64,000 nt of DNA from JAHEEL01 sp963836085 (GTDB taxonomy: Bacteria; Actinomycetota; Acidimicrobiia; Spongiisociales; UBA5794), in NCBI GenBank assembly GCA_963836085.1, contig CAWIHT010000006.1, positions 31,027-95,026 on the forward strand, written 5' to 3'. The position numbers and the translations under genes are program-made. Below the pieces are notes generated by a model, which saw only the letters and a program-made list of their open reading frames with translations, searched no databases and was not told where the DNA came from. Below are positions 9,557-18,195 of this stretch, piece after piece; positions within the stretch are counted from its first letter, which is position 1, and the number at the start of each line of letters is the position of its first letter.

Positions 9557-10339
9557 CTACTCACTCTCGGACCACCATGCCCACACGCTGGCTCCAAGCC
9601 CTGCAAGGAGAAAGGCGATGCCGGCATTGCGAAGTGGGTTGGGCTGGAATGGATCGGTAGGGGCTTCGTCGGGTACGTACAGGCGCACGCCGGAACCGTA
9701 GAGCGCAGCGCCGAGGGTCAACTGCTCAGCGCGGGTATCGAGTGCCACGAGTTGCCCCATCGATGCTGTTCTGCGTGCCTCGAGAACGGAGTCGGTCGGA
9801 TCCTCGGCGATGAGTCCGTCCAACTCGACGATCTGGGCTTCGGCCTCCTTCACGGACTCATCGAGCACCGCGAGGACCGCCGCCGTGGACTCCGCGACGT
9901 CGATCGTGACGATCTGCTCGTAGGCGGCGATGACGGCGTCCTGCGTGGCAACGGCCCGTTCGGCCGTTGGCATGACCACACGTACCTCGATGCTGCTTGT
10001 GCCCGCAACCGGTTCGGCCGCGACTGCCTCGTCGATTGCCGCCGTTGTTGTGCCGTCGGCGAGGATCTCTGCGGCGCGTTGGGCCACGGGCGAAGATTCG
10101 ATCAAGTCCGCCTGGCTGGTCAGGTGGCGCACGAGGTCTGTCGCGAATCCCAACTCGGTCGTGATCCCGCCGGAGTTCTTGGGATCGTCGAGGTACACGG
10201 TGCTGCCGGCCTCGAACTTGGTTGGTACCAGCATCGATACGCCGTAGGCGACGACGCCGACCGCGAGTGCGACGACAATGACTACCAGCTTGTGGTTCCA
10301 CAGTGCGTGGAGCACGCTCGGCTGGCTCTCGGTGGACAT
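9557..10339 (-). CDS. Wzz-type chain-length regulator (intact)
   Basis: Intact, 260 residues. It has the same plan as its paralogues: PSVLHALWNHKLVVIVVALA at the first helix, a Glu/Ala-rich periplasmic coiled region, the signature PTDPFQPNPLRNAGIAFLLA before the second helix, and a short cytoplasmic tail ending SESE. There is no Walker motif, so it is a stand-alone co-polymerase. Start chosen at the ATG at 10339 (MSTESQPS); an upstream extension to 10852 would run through non-coding-looking sequence and over the sulfotransferase start. One of four Wzz-domain genes in the window. Confidence 0.83.
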   Translation of the reverse strand: MSTESQPSVLHALWNHKLVVIVVALAVGVVAYGVSMLVPTKFEAGSTVYLDDPKNSGGITTELGFATDLVRHLTSQADLIESSPVAQRAAEILADGTTTAAIDEAVAAEPVAGTSSIEVRVVMPTAERAVATQDAVIAAYEQIVTIDVAESTAAVLAVLDESVKEAEAQIVELDGLIAEDPTDSVLEARRTASMGQLVALDTRAEQLTLGAALYGSGVRLYVPDEAPTDPFQPNPLRNAGIAFLLAGLGASVWAWWSESE

Positions 10340-10670
10340 GGCCCTCCAATGGCTGACTCCGGAACACTCTATGCGGACCGGCCTCACCGTGCGAGTCGTG
10401 TACCCGGGACCGTCTGCATGCGATCGGGAGCGTCCATGGTTCCACGAACCGAGGCGGGCACAGGCGCTCTCATTGGACCCTGCGTCCTGTCGACAAACAG
10501 GGCGTGTGGAGGGGCCGTCCGTCGACCTGGGATCACAAGCGGTCGCACCGGTCGCACCGGCCTTGGCTAGGCTCTCGTGCCAGTACGGTGGTTGGCAGTT
10601 GCGTGCGTCGGCTCGGTTCGCGGGCCGCAGGGCTTTCCAGGCGGATGATGATCTTGATTGGTGAACACTG
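10340..10670. other. Divergent intergenic region, no gene seen
   Basis: This 331-base gap lies between the starts of the Wzz gene (minus) and the sulfotransferase gene (plus). No open frame here resembles a protein family on either strand. It is the natural place for two divergent promoters, but no clear -35/-10 pair could be picked with confidence. Confidence 0.5.
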
Positions 10671-11591
10671 ATGGCGATCCCCGATGTTGTGATCGCCGGA
10701 GCGGCGAAGACCGGAACTACAGCGCTGGCGATGGCGATGCAGTCCAACGAGGCGTTCTTCGTCGGGCATGAGAAGGAACCACGCTTCTTCGCAGGCCTCG
10801 AGCCGACCTTCTCGGGTCCGTGGTCTGACTGGTTCAATGGGTCGCTGATCATGGATCAGGCCGCCTATGTGGCCAACTTCGATGGTGCGTCGGGGCGGCG
10901 AACCGTCGATGCTTCGACCGACTACCTGAACAATCCAGGATCGGCGGCGGCGATTGCCGGCGCGAATCCTGAGGTGCGCATCGTGATTGGGCTCCGCCAC
11001 CCGGTGAAGCGGGCATGGTCAGAGCACCTGCACCTGAAGCGCGCGGATGCCGAGGATCGTTCCTTTGATGAGTCGCTCACGTTGGAAGAGCAGCGCACCC
11101 GAGCGGGATGGATCCCGCTCTTCGCCCACGTCGAGCGGTCGCTCTACTTCCCTGGGGTGGAAGCCTTCGTGGAAGCGTTCGGCCACGATCGCGTGTTCCT
11201 ATATCGCCACGAACGGCTGACCTCCGATCCGTCCGGCGTGTTGGAGGACTTGGGCCGATTCCTCGATGTTCCGAGTCCATTGCAGAATCCTGGTACTCAC
11301 AACGTCGGAGGTGTGCCGCGGTCGCGCGCCATCAACCGACTTGTGCGTTCGGGCAACGGCAGCCTTCGAACGGTGCGTCGGCTCACGGGGCGGGCGCTTC
11401 CAGAGCGCACCAAGCTCTCCGTCCAACGAGCGATTGACCGTCGACTCCTCGATCGAACGCAGCGGCCGTCGGCGGAGGCATCAGCATGGATTCTGAGCCG
11501 CACAATGGCCGACACGACTGCCACCGAAGCCTTCCTCGGCCTCGATCTTGCCGACTATCGACGCAGCCCATACGACGACCCGGGTGAGTGA
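10671..11591 (+). CDS. Sulfotransferase (PAPS-dependent)
   Basis: Intact, 306 residues. AGAAKTGTTALA near residue 10 is the 5'-phosphosulfate-binding loop, and IVIGLRHPVKRAWSEH near residue 105 is the 3'-phosphate-binding segment with its Arg and Ser. EKEPRFF after the first loop is also typical of Sulfotransfer_1/3 family members. It would move sulfate from PAPS to a hydroxyl or amine, here most plausibly on a glycan, given the neighbours. It is an isolated plus-strand gene inside a minus-strand block, with its own upstream region. The substrate is inferred only from context. Confidence 0.88.
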   Translation: MAIPDVVIAGAAKTGTTALAMAMQSNEAFFVGHEKEPRFFAGLEPTFSGPWSDWFNGSLIMDQAAYVANFDGASGRRTVDASTDYLNNPGSAAAIAGANPEVRIVIGLRHPVKRAWSEHLHLKRADAEDRSFDESLTLEEQRTRAGWIPLFAHVERSLYFPGVEAFVEAFGHDRVFLYRHERLTSDPSGVLEDLGRFLDVPSPLQNPGTHNVGGVPRSRAINRLVRSGNGSLRTVRRLTGRALPERTKLSVQRAIDRRLLDRTQRPSAEASAWILSRTMADTTATEAFLGLDLADYRRSPYDDPGE

Positions 11592-11782
11592 GCCCGGAGC
11601 ACCGTGGTCTCAGGGCTAGGGGCTTCTAGCGTCAACACTCGGTCGTTCCAACGCGTCGACCATATCCAGCCCGATCCGACGCCACGGTTGTCGCACCGAC
11701 GATGAGAGTGCCGGGCATCACCGGGCGGTACACCGCTCGGACCGGCGTCCGACGGGTCGCCGGATCGCAACCTGCCGCCGAC

Positions 11783-12534
11783 CTAGCTCCGTTTCGCGAC
11801 ACCGATGGCAATGTTGTCTCCTGCGCCACCGGTGAAGGCGACGTCGACCAGGTGCTCTACGGATGCCGCTGCCGGCAGCTCCCACGTGGAACGGAGGGCC
11901 CGCCCCGGGTTGGGGGTGAAGTCGAGGATGCCATCGCTCGTGACGATCACCGCCGATTCGGGCTTGATCGATACGGCATGCACATCGACCAGATCAGGAT
12001 CGGTAGTCGATGTGACGAAGGGTGTTGTCCGCCCGATCCGCGTCGCCCGGCGTCGGGTGACAACGAAGCATCCGGTGTCCCCGAAGGTACAGGTGGCAAG
12101 CGTCCCGTTCTCGATGACGACGATCGTGAGCGCGCGCTCTCGCTTGCGTCGCGAGGCGGTTCGAGAAGAGGAACCGCCGCAGCGACCGATTCGATCGCTG
12201 TCCGAGCGAGGTGCCGGACGGCCGTGGCGGGGGCGTCGCTGCCGAGGAGCGGGACACTCTCAGTGATCGCCACGACCGCCGCCTGAGCCGCATCGATTCC
12301 GCTGTGGCCGTCGGCGACGGCGAGGATGGTTCTCGCATCGTCGGTGGAGGCGAAGACGGCGTCTTCGTTGGCGTCGAGGTGCGGATAGCCCTTGGGGAAG
12401 CGGCCACGGGAGATCCCGATCGCGAGATCCGGCGCGATCTCCGTGACCTCTGACTCGTTGAGGACGGTGTGCTCAGAACCGAGGAGGAAGGCGGAACGGA
12501 GCCGAGGAGAGACTGGGTCGCGCTCGACAGGCAC
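11783..12534 (-). CDS. PP2C-family serine/threonine phosphatase, one frameshift
   Basis: PPM/PP2C-type metal-dependent phosphatase of about 250 residues. Motifs in order: LDANEDAVF, ILAVADGHSGIDA (metal-binding Asp and Gly), CTFGDTGCFVV, VIVTSDGILDF (metal Asp) and GAGDNIAIGV at the C-terminus. The frame is broken at about 12135, between RDASESA and ALTIVVIENGT; rejoined it is a complete PP2C domain. It lies five bases downstream of the Wzz/tyrosine-kinase stop codon on the same strand, so the two are almost certainly cotranscribed. BY-kinases are more commonly paired with low-molecular-weight or PHP-type tyrosine phosphatases; a PP2C partner is unusual. Alternatively it may act on a Ser/Thr kinase substrate. 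Confidence 0.83.
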
Positions 12535-12539
12535 GGGCG

Positions 12540-14122
12540 CTACGTCGCGTCCTGGCCGTAGCCGTAGCCGTAGCCGTAGCCGTAGCCGGATGCCTTCTTG
12601 CTCGCGCGGTTGAAGACGTATCCAAGGATCGGCGTGTCCGTCATGGCGAGCCGCTGGTGGGTGTTGTCGAGATCCTTCAGCGGCGTTCCAGAGCGCACCA
12701 CGATCAGCACCCCGTCGGCCTGCGAAACCAGGTCGGTGCTTTCTGCCGCCGACATGACCGGTGGCACGTCGATGATCACGAGGTCGCGGTCCGAAGCGAG
12801 GGCGGGGAGTGCGGCCTTGAACGGTGCGGAGCGGAAGTATCCGGCCGTGCTTCCATTGATCTTGCTCCCAGCCGGTACAAACGGAACGATGGTGCCGTCC
12901 GGCATGGCCCAGTTGTCGACGATCCGGTCGGGTGGTGTCCCGTTGCCGAGGTCGCTGATACCCGGTTGGGTGCCGAGCACGGCGATGCGCGTCAGCCCGC
13001 GCGCTCGTTCGTCGGCATCGATGAGGAGAGGCCGACGCCCATCTTGAGCCGCTGCGATCGAGATGTTGAGAGCGGTCACGCTCTTGCCGTCACCGGGGGA
13101 TGCGGACGTCACCACGACGGTCGTGCCGTTGATCTGGCCGAGGGCGAAGCTGAGCGAGGTGACGGCGAAGTGGTAGGCCTCGGCGGCACCCGATCCGAGG
13201 TCGGTGATCGTCGGTATGGGTGTGCTCACGCCGGCATCGGAGAACTCTGGGACTGCAGCAAACAGCGGCGCATCGAGGACGCGAGCCGGGGCATTCGGAT
13301 CGTCCGCTCGCTGGTCGGATTCGGCTCGCCACCACGCCAGTCCTCCTGCGGCAACCAGTCCCAGCACCAAGCCGATCGCAGCGGTGCGCTTCGGTCGCGG
13401 CTGGAACGGTGCCCCTGGAACTTCCGGCGGCACATACAGCTGTATGCCCGAGCCAAACAGGGCTGCATTCGTGGAGAGTTGCTCGATCCGAGTGTCGATG
13501 TTCACTAATTGAGCGACGGCGCCATTCCGCTGCGCGGTCGCACCGGGACTCGCCGGATCAATGGCGAGTTGGGCGTCGAATTGAGCGATCTTGACCTGGA
13601 GATCGAGCTTGGCCTGCTCCAACGTTTGGATCGTGCTCTCGACCTCTGATGCGATGCCCTCCTGGATGGTCTCCCCATAGGCCTGAACGACGGCATCGAC
13701 CACGGCGACAGCGCCACTTGCGGTTGGTCGTGTTCCGCTGACGGTGATCGCATCGATGTCGGTCGCGGCCGACGCCGCGGTCGAGGCTTGAACCTGGCCC
13801 GGCGTGAGCGCACCATCGAGGATCTCCGAGGCGCGCTGCGCCACTTGGGGTGACTTGAAGATCGCCGCCTGATTGCGCACATATCGACCAGGATCGGAGT
13901 AGTAGATCTGATCCGTCGCGATGCCACCCGCCGCGCGTTGATCGGTCAGGAGAACCTGACCGTACGCCTGGTACAGCGTTGGCTGGCGCAAGGCGATCCC
14001 ATAGCCGAGCGCGGCAGCAAGGATCCCGGCGGCAGCGATGTACCACTTGAAGCGCCATAAGGACGCGAAGAGGCTCGGCTCGTGATCGTTGATGTTCCCT
14101 CCGGCCGTTCTGATGCCGCCAT
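12540..14122 (-). CDS. Wzz/BY-kinase fusion (polysaccharide tyrosine autokinase)
   Basis: About 525 residues. An N-terminal Wzz domain (first helix at LWRFKWYIAAAGILAAALGY, second after GAPFQPRPKRTAAIGLVLG) is followed by a cytoplasmic BY-kinase domain with Walker A (VTSASPGDGKSVTALN), Walker A' (PLLIDAD) and Walker B (LVIIDVPPV). The tail contains five Tyr in a Gly-Tyr repeat, the expected autophosphorylation cluster. It would control glycan export or polymer length by phosphorylation cycles. From 13991 down the frame is intact. The first 40 or so codons need one frameshift to reach the likely ATG at 14122. Downstream is the PP2C phosphatase gene. Confidence 0.88.
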
Positions 14123-14207
14123 GATAGGTCCAGGATCACGTTCCAGTCATCGACGCGTATCAGGGGCGTGGCGGTTCCGCTCGTCGGACTCCTCGGTGGC
14201 TAGAGCC

Positions 14208-14807
14208 TCAGGTGTCCGATGGCACCCAGACGATCACCTGGATTAATGCTTCCGCTGTGGCACCGTGTTCGTCGGTGGCGCGAGCAGTGATGAATGGCTG
14301 CGACGAATCGTAGATCGTGGTGAGGGATGCCGTTACGAACTCGCCGGTGCCGAGATAGCCGCTGAGGGACGAGAACCAATCGATGGTCACCCGATCGCCG
14401 TCCGGGTCCGAGATGGCTGCGGACATCGAGACGACCGCACGGAACGTGCCTGAATCCGGGTCGTAGGCGGCGACGTGCGACGAGAGATTCCCCGGCGACG
14501 TGATCTCCACGTTGGGTGGTTCGTTGTCCGGCGGTGCAGGAGTGGTTGTTGACGTTGTCGGAGGAGGATCGACCCAGACGGTGGTGACCGTGGTGGCTGT
14601 CTCTCCGGCGGTGGTGGTCGCCGGGAGTGTTGTGGTCGTGGTGGACGTCGTGGTTGTCGGCACCGTTGTTGTGGGCGCCGTGCTCGTGGTTGTCTCGAGT
14701 GTTGTGGTGGTCTGAAGTGAACTCGTTGTGGGAGCGGCATCCGATCCAGCGGATGTGCACGCGCCGACGACCAGGGCGAATGCAGCCACTCCGATCACGA
14801 TGCGCAC
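14208..14807 (-). CDS. Lipoprotein with Thr-rich linker and Ig-like domain
   Basis: About 199 residues starting at the GTG at 14807, which has a good GGGAGG ribosome site 7-8 bases upstream. A signal peptide ends in lipobox LVVGAC, followed by a Ser/Thr/Pro linker of about 60 residues. After PPNVEITSPGN comes one Ig/cadherin-like beta domain with AAISDPDGDRVTIDW, whose acidic DPDGD loop is typical of calcium-binding cadherin-like folds. It is probably anchored on the outside of the cell membrane. No enzymatic motif seen. It is directly downstream of the LCP/SLH gene on the same strand, so it may share its transcript. Confidence 0.75.
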   Translation of the reverse strand: MRIVIGVAAFALVVGACTSAGSDAAPTTSSLQTTTTLETTTSTAPTTTVPTTTTSTTTTTLPATTTAGETATTVTTVWVDPPPTTSTTTPAPPDNEPPNVEITSPGNLSSHVAAYDPDSGTFRAVVSMSAAISDPDGDRVTIDWFSSLSGYLGTGEFVTASLTTIYDSSQPFITARATDEHGATAEALIQVIVWVPSDT

Positions 14808-14854
14808 GACAGAACCTCCCTCGACGAATCCCGATGCTACCGCCGCTGATCGTG

Positions 14855-17576
14855 TCAGCCGAGAGCGCGGTGCAGGAATGCCGCCATCTGGCCGCGGGTG
14901 ACGTTCGCTCCCGGACAGAACCGATCGTTGACTGGCGGGTTGCATCCGCGGGTGACGCCGGCGGTCCCGAGGCGGTCGATGTTGTCCTCGAAGATCGATC
15001 CATCGTCGTCGATGAAGAGGTCGCCGCCGCCGTTGTCGGTGTATCCAAGAGCACGGACCAGGAACGCCGCCATCTGCTCGCGCGTGACGTTCGCGTCCGG
15101 ACAGAACCGTGTGTTGGCCGGCGGGTTGCAGCCCCTCGTGATCCCTGCGGCAGCCAGACGTTCGATGTCGGCCTCGAAGATCGAGCCGTCGTCGTCGGTG
15201 AACGGGTTGTCGAGTCGTTCCGTCAGCCCCAGGGAACGTACCAGGAATGCCGCCATCTGCTCACGGGTGACGTTGGCATCGGGGCAGTAGCGGTCGTTGA
15301 CCGGTGGATTGCAGCCTCTGGTGATTCCCTCTTCGGCCATCCAGTTGATGTCGCTTTCGAACACGGAGTCGTTGTCGTCGATGAACCAGTCCGTCGGCTC
15401 CCCCGTGTCGCACACATTCGGATGCAACGGGAGTCCGGAGTAGTACTCGTAGACCGGCAGGGTGTTCAGCGTTCCGTCGGCGAAGTCCCGGAACGTGTTG
15501 TAGTTGCCACGCACGTAGAACTGGTTGAAGTTGATCTGTCCGAGGTCGTTCTTCCAGAGGTAGCCGTTGCAGCCCTCCACGACCACGCTCGGGAGGTCGC
15601 CGGCGTTGTCGTTGTAGGCGTCGTATCCCTTTGCGTCGAAGCTCGACGGTGTCAGCGTCGGCATGGGACCAGGATCGATATCGAACAGGGTGGCGGCGAG
15701 CGTGAGCACCTTCGACGCGGACAGGTTGGTGTACACGTTGTCGTCCATTGTGTCGAGCAGCGCTGGGAGGGCCGAGATGCCGAGGTCCTGGACTTGGGCG
15801 ACCGCGGCCTTCATCAACAGACCTTGGGCGAGGGTACGCGCAGCATTTGAGGTGTGAGCGTTGGCACCGAACTTATCGGTCGGGACACATTTTCGCTCTC
15901 GGGTAAACGCGAGGGCGCCGTAGCCGTCGATGTGGGTGTCGCCCACAGCTGGGTTCGCTGGGGGTGGGGGGGCAGAGACACTGGCTCGGTGCACTGTACG
16001 GGATGCTGAGGTAGTCGATGCCGCCCATGGCGTCGACCAGATCGGTGAATCCGCCAGTACCCGTTTGTGCGGAGCCGAATCCGGTCACGAACCAGCCTTC
16101 GATTGGGAGTCCCGTCTCGTTGGCGATGGTCTCGGTGGTCACACCCGGTCCGAGATCGAGCATCGTGTGGCTGATCTCCGCCATGCCGCCTTCCACACGC
16201 GGTCCGGTGGGTCCGTCGTAGGTCATCGCGGTATCGCGTGGGATGCCGACGATCGCGCCCTCGTCGCCGGCAGCGTTGACGCCGTAGATGTGGATGGCGT
16301 CGGCGTATGACTCGAGTGGGTTCGCGCGATCGTTGGCGTCGGCCCCGATGAGAACGACGAATCGGGGGGCGGATGCCATGAGCGAGAACTCGCCGGACGC
16401 GAGCGTTCCGCCGACGGCACGCCAGGCCCAGCCGTCGTCGGAGACGGCCAGGATCGTGTCGGTGTCGGTGGTGACGACGGCAACTTGTCCGCCGTATGCC
16501 TCGGCCGTCGTGGCGATTCCTTCGATGCCAAGTTCCTCGGCGACGCCGGTCAGAGGCGAACGACGTGTTGTCCGGACCTTCGTACAGCGGGGCGGCGTCG
16601 AGTTCGAGGTGGAGGGACTCGAGGGCCCAGGCCAAGCCTTGCGGCGCGCCGTCCACATTGACGGTGACGGTCGAAGTGAGGTCCCCAAACGCACCGGCCA
16701 CGGGGATCCATGACGACGTGCCCCATGAATAGGACTCGTCGGCGCCTCCATCGCTGTTCTCGTACCGCAGGTGGACGGTCGTTGCGGAGGGATTGAACGA
16801 TCCGGGTGTCTGGACGCCGTCTCCGGTCCAGTCGCCGGCGACGAACCGGTCGCCGGGTGCGCTGAACGTGAACTCAGATTCGAGCCCACCCGCCGGCGTG
16901 TTGACCGTGACGGTGCCCGTCGCCGGGTCCCACGAACCGATCGTGTCCGTGCCGTCACCGTCGAAGTCTGCAGCGAGCAGTTCGCCGTCGGCGGCCGGTG
17001 TGTAGGTTGCGGCCGCCTCGCCGAGGTCGGACCCCATGGCGTTGAAGATGCGGACGAATCCGTCCGACGGGCGGTACACGGCCACACTGTCGGTGCCATC
17101 GCCGTCGAAGTCGCCGGCAATGGCGATATCGCCGGAATGGCCGACCGTGAAGATCAGGTCGGCCTCGCCTGCACTGTTGGCATTGCGCACGGTGACCGTG
17201 GACGTGTTCGAGTCGTAGACACCCACGGTGTCGATCCCGTCGCCGTCCCAGTCGCCCATCAATGGCTGTGAGCCCGGTTCCCCGAATGCGAAGACGGTGG
17301 GGTCGCCGGCCCGGGTGCGCAGGTGCCACATGGCTGCGGCGGGGTCGAAGGCTCCGACCCCATCCGCCGTGTCCGGCGGGGGAGTGCCGGGAGCGGCGGA
17401 GGGGAAGAGGGTGAGGGTGGCATCGCCGACAGCGGCAGACACGGCTGCGGCGTCGAGTCGACCGTCCGGCGTCGCCTGAGACGGAGCCGTCATGATCACG
17501 GTGAGAACGGCCGCGACGAGGAGGCTGGTCGTAAGAGCGGTGACGAGTGCGGTGCGGGCTCGATGGGTCATGGTCA
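14855..17576 (-). CDS. LCP-family ligase fused to FG-GAP-like and SLH domains (copy A), two frameshifts
   Basis: About 907 residues. Order: signal peptide (residues 8-35); FG-GAP/VCBS-like repeats with DWDGDGID, DFDGDGTDSV, DFDGDGTDT and DWTGDGVQT (about 80-300); an LCP (LytR-CpsA-Psr) domain from VVLIGADAND through AIVGIPRDTAM to ALAFTRERKC and DKFGANAHTSNAARTLAQG; then three SLH-like modules, each with a GCNPP Cys and a second Cys before VTRxQMAAFL. LCP enzymes attach undecaprenyl-pyrophosphate-linked glycans to the cell wall. Frame breaks at about 16545 (NTSFA joins LTGVAEELG) and about 15985 (SQCL joins SAPPPPANP). Start is the ATG at 17576, with AGGAG just upstream. Near-identical to copy B at 18.2-20.9 kb. 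Confidence 0.85.
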
Positions 17577-17698
17577 TTGAGGCTCCTGGCGATTCGTACG
17601 CCGATAATAGTCGCCTCCCAAAAACCGGCCTCATCGTAGGGCACGGCACGGACCGCTCGATAGGGGGATTCTCGGGAACGCGTCGCTCCTGGTGACGG

Positions 17699-17845
17699 TC
17701 AGGACGCTGCGGCGATCCAGCGGTTGAGCACAATGGCTGCTTCGCTGAAGGCGTCGACCCGGATGAACGGTTCAGCCCACGCTATTGGAGGGGCGACCAT
17801 CAGCCCTTCGACGCCGTCCGTCAGCATCCTGCCCGATCACCCGAC
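17699..17845 (-). pseudogene. Remnant of HAD-hydrolase 3' end between the LCP copies
   Basis: Reading the minus strand into the TGA at 17699-17701 gives GVEGLMVAPPIAWAEPF followed by IRVDAFSEAAIVLNRWIAAA. This aligns with the C-terminal end of the HAD gene at 21.05-21.7 kb (GFEGLMIAPPAAWVEP, then ALERWISTGS before its stop). Homology fades by about 17845, and no N-terminal half or DFDGT motif is present. It is best explained as the piece of the HAD gene carried along when the LCP/SLH segment was duplicated. It also shows what the correct end of the frameshifted intact copy should be. Confidence 0.8.
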
Positions 17846-18195
17846 TCTACCGTTCAGATCCCTGCGCCGACGGGTGGTAGTGGATCTGGACAGACCAGCC
17901 GCCAGATGGCCGAAGCCCCTTGCGAGACCGGAACCTGCCTACCAGGGTGATGGAATCCAATGGGCACGCGTCGCCGCCAAAGCGACACACCATATGGACG
18001 ATTCGTACCCCATGGACGAATCCAGACTGAAGCGGCTGGGAGTTGTGGATGAGTGACTGACCCTCACTGAAATACCCGAGCCGAGTCTCGCCGGCACCGA
18101 CGGGATCTGGCGACGCGTGCTCCGGTATTGCCAGATCGCAGTGCGGCAGGGCGTGCGGCCGGCGTGTTCACTCCGCCGACATCCGCCGACATGAA
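17846..18195. other. Spacer between duplicated LCP genes, no gene seen
   Basis: About 350 bases between the HAD remnant and the end of LCP/SLH copy B. No frame on either strand gives a recognisable protein, and no tRNA-like or terminator-like hairpin stands out. It probably contains the junction of the tandem duplication. Confidence 0.5.
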
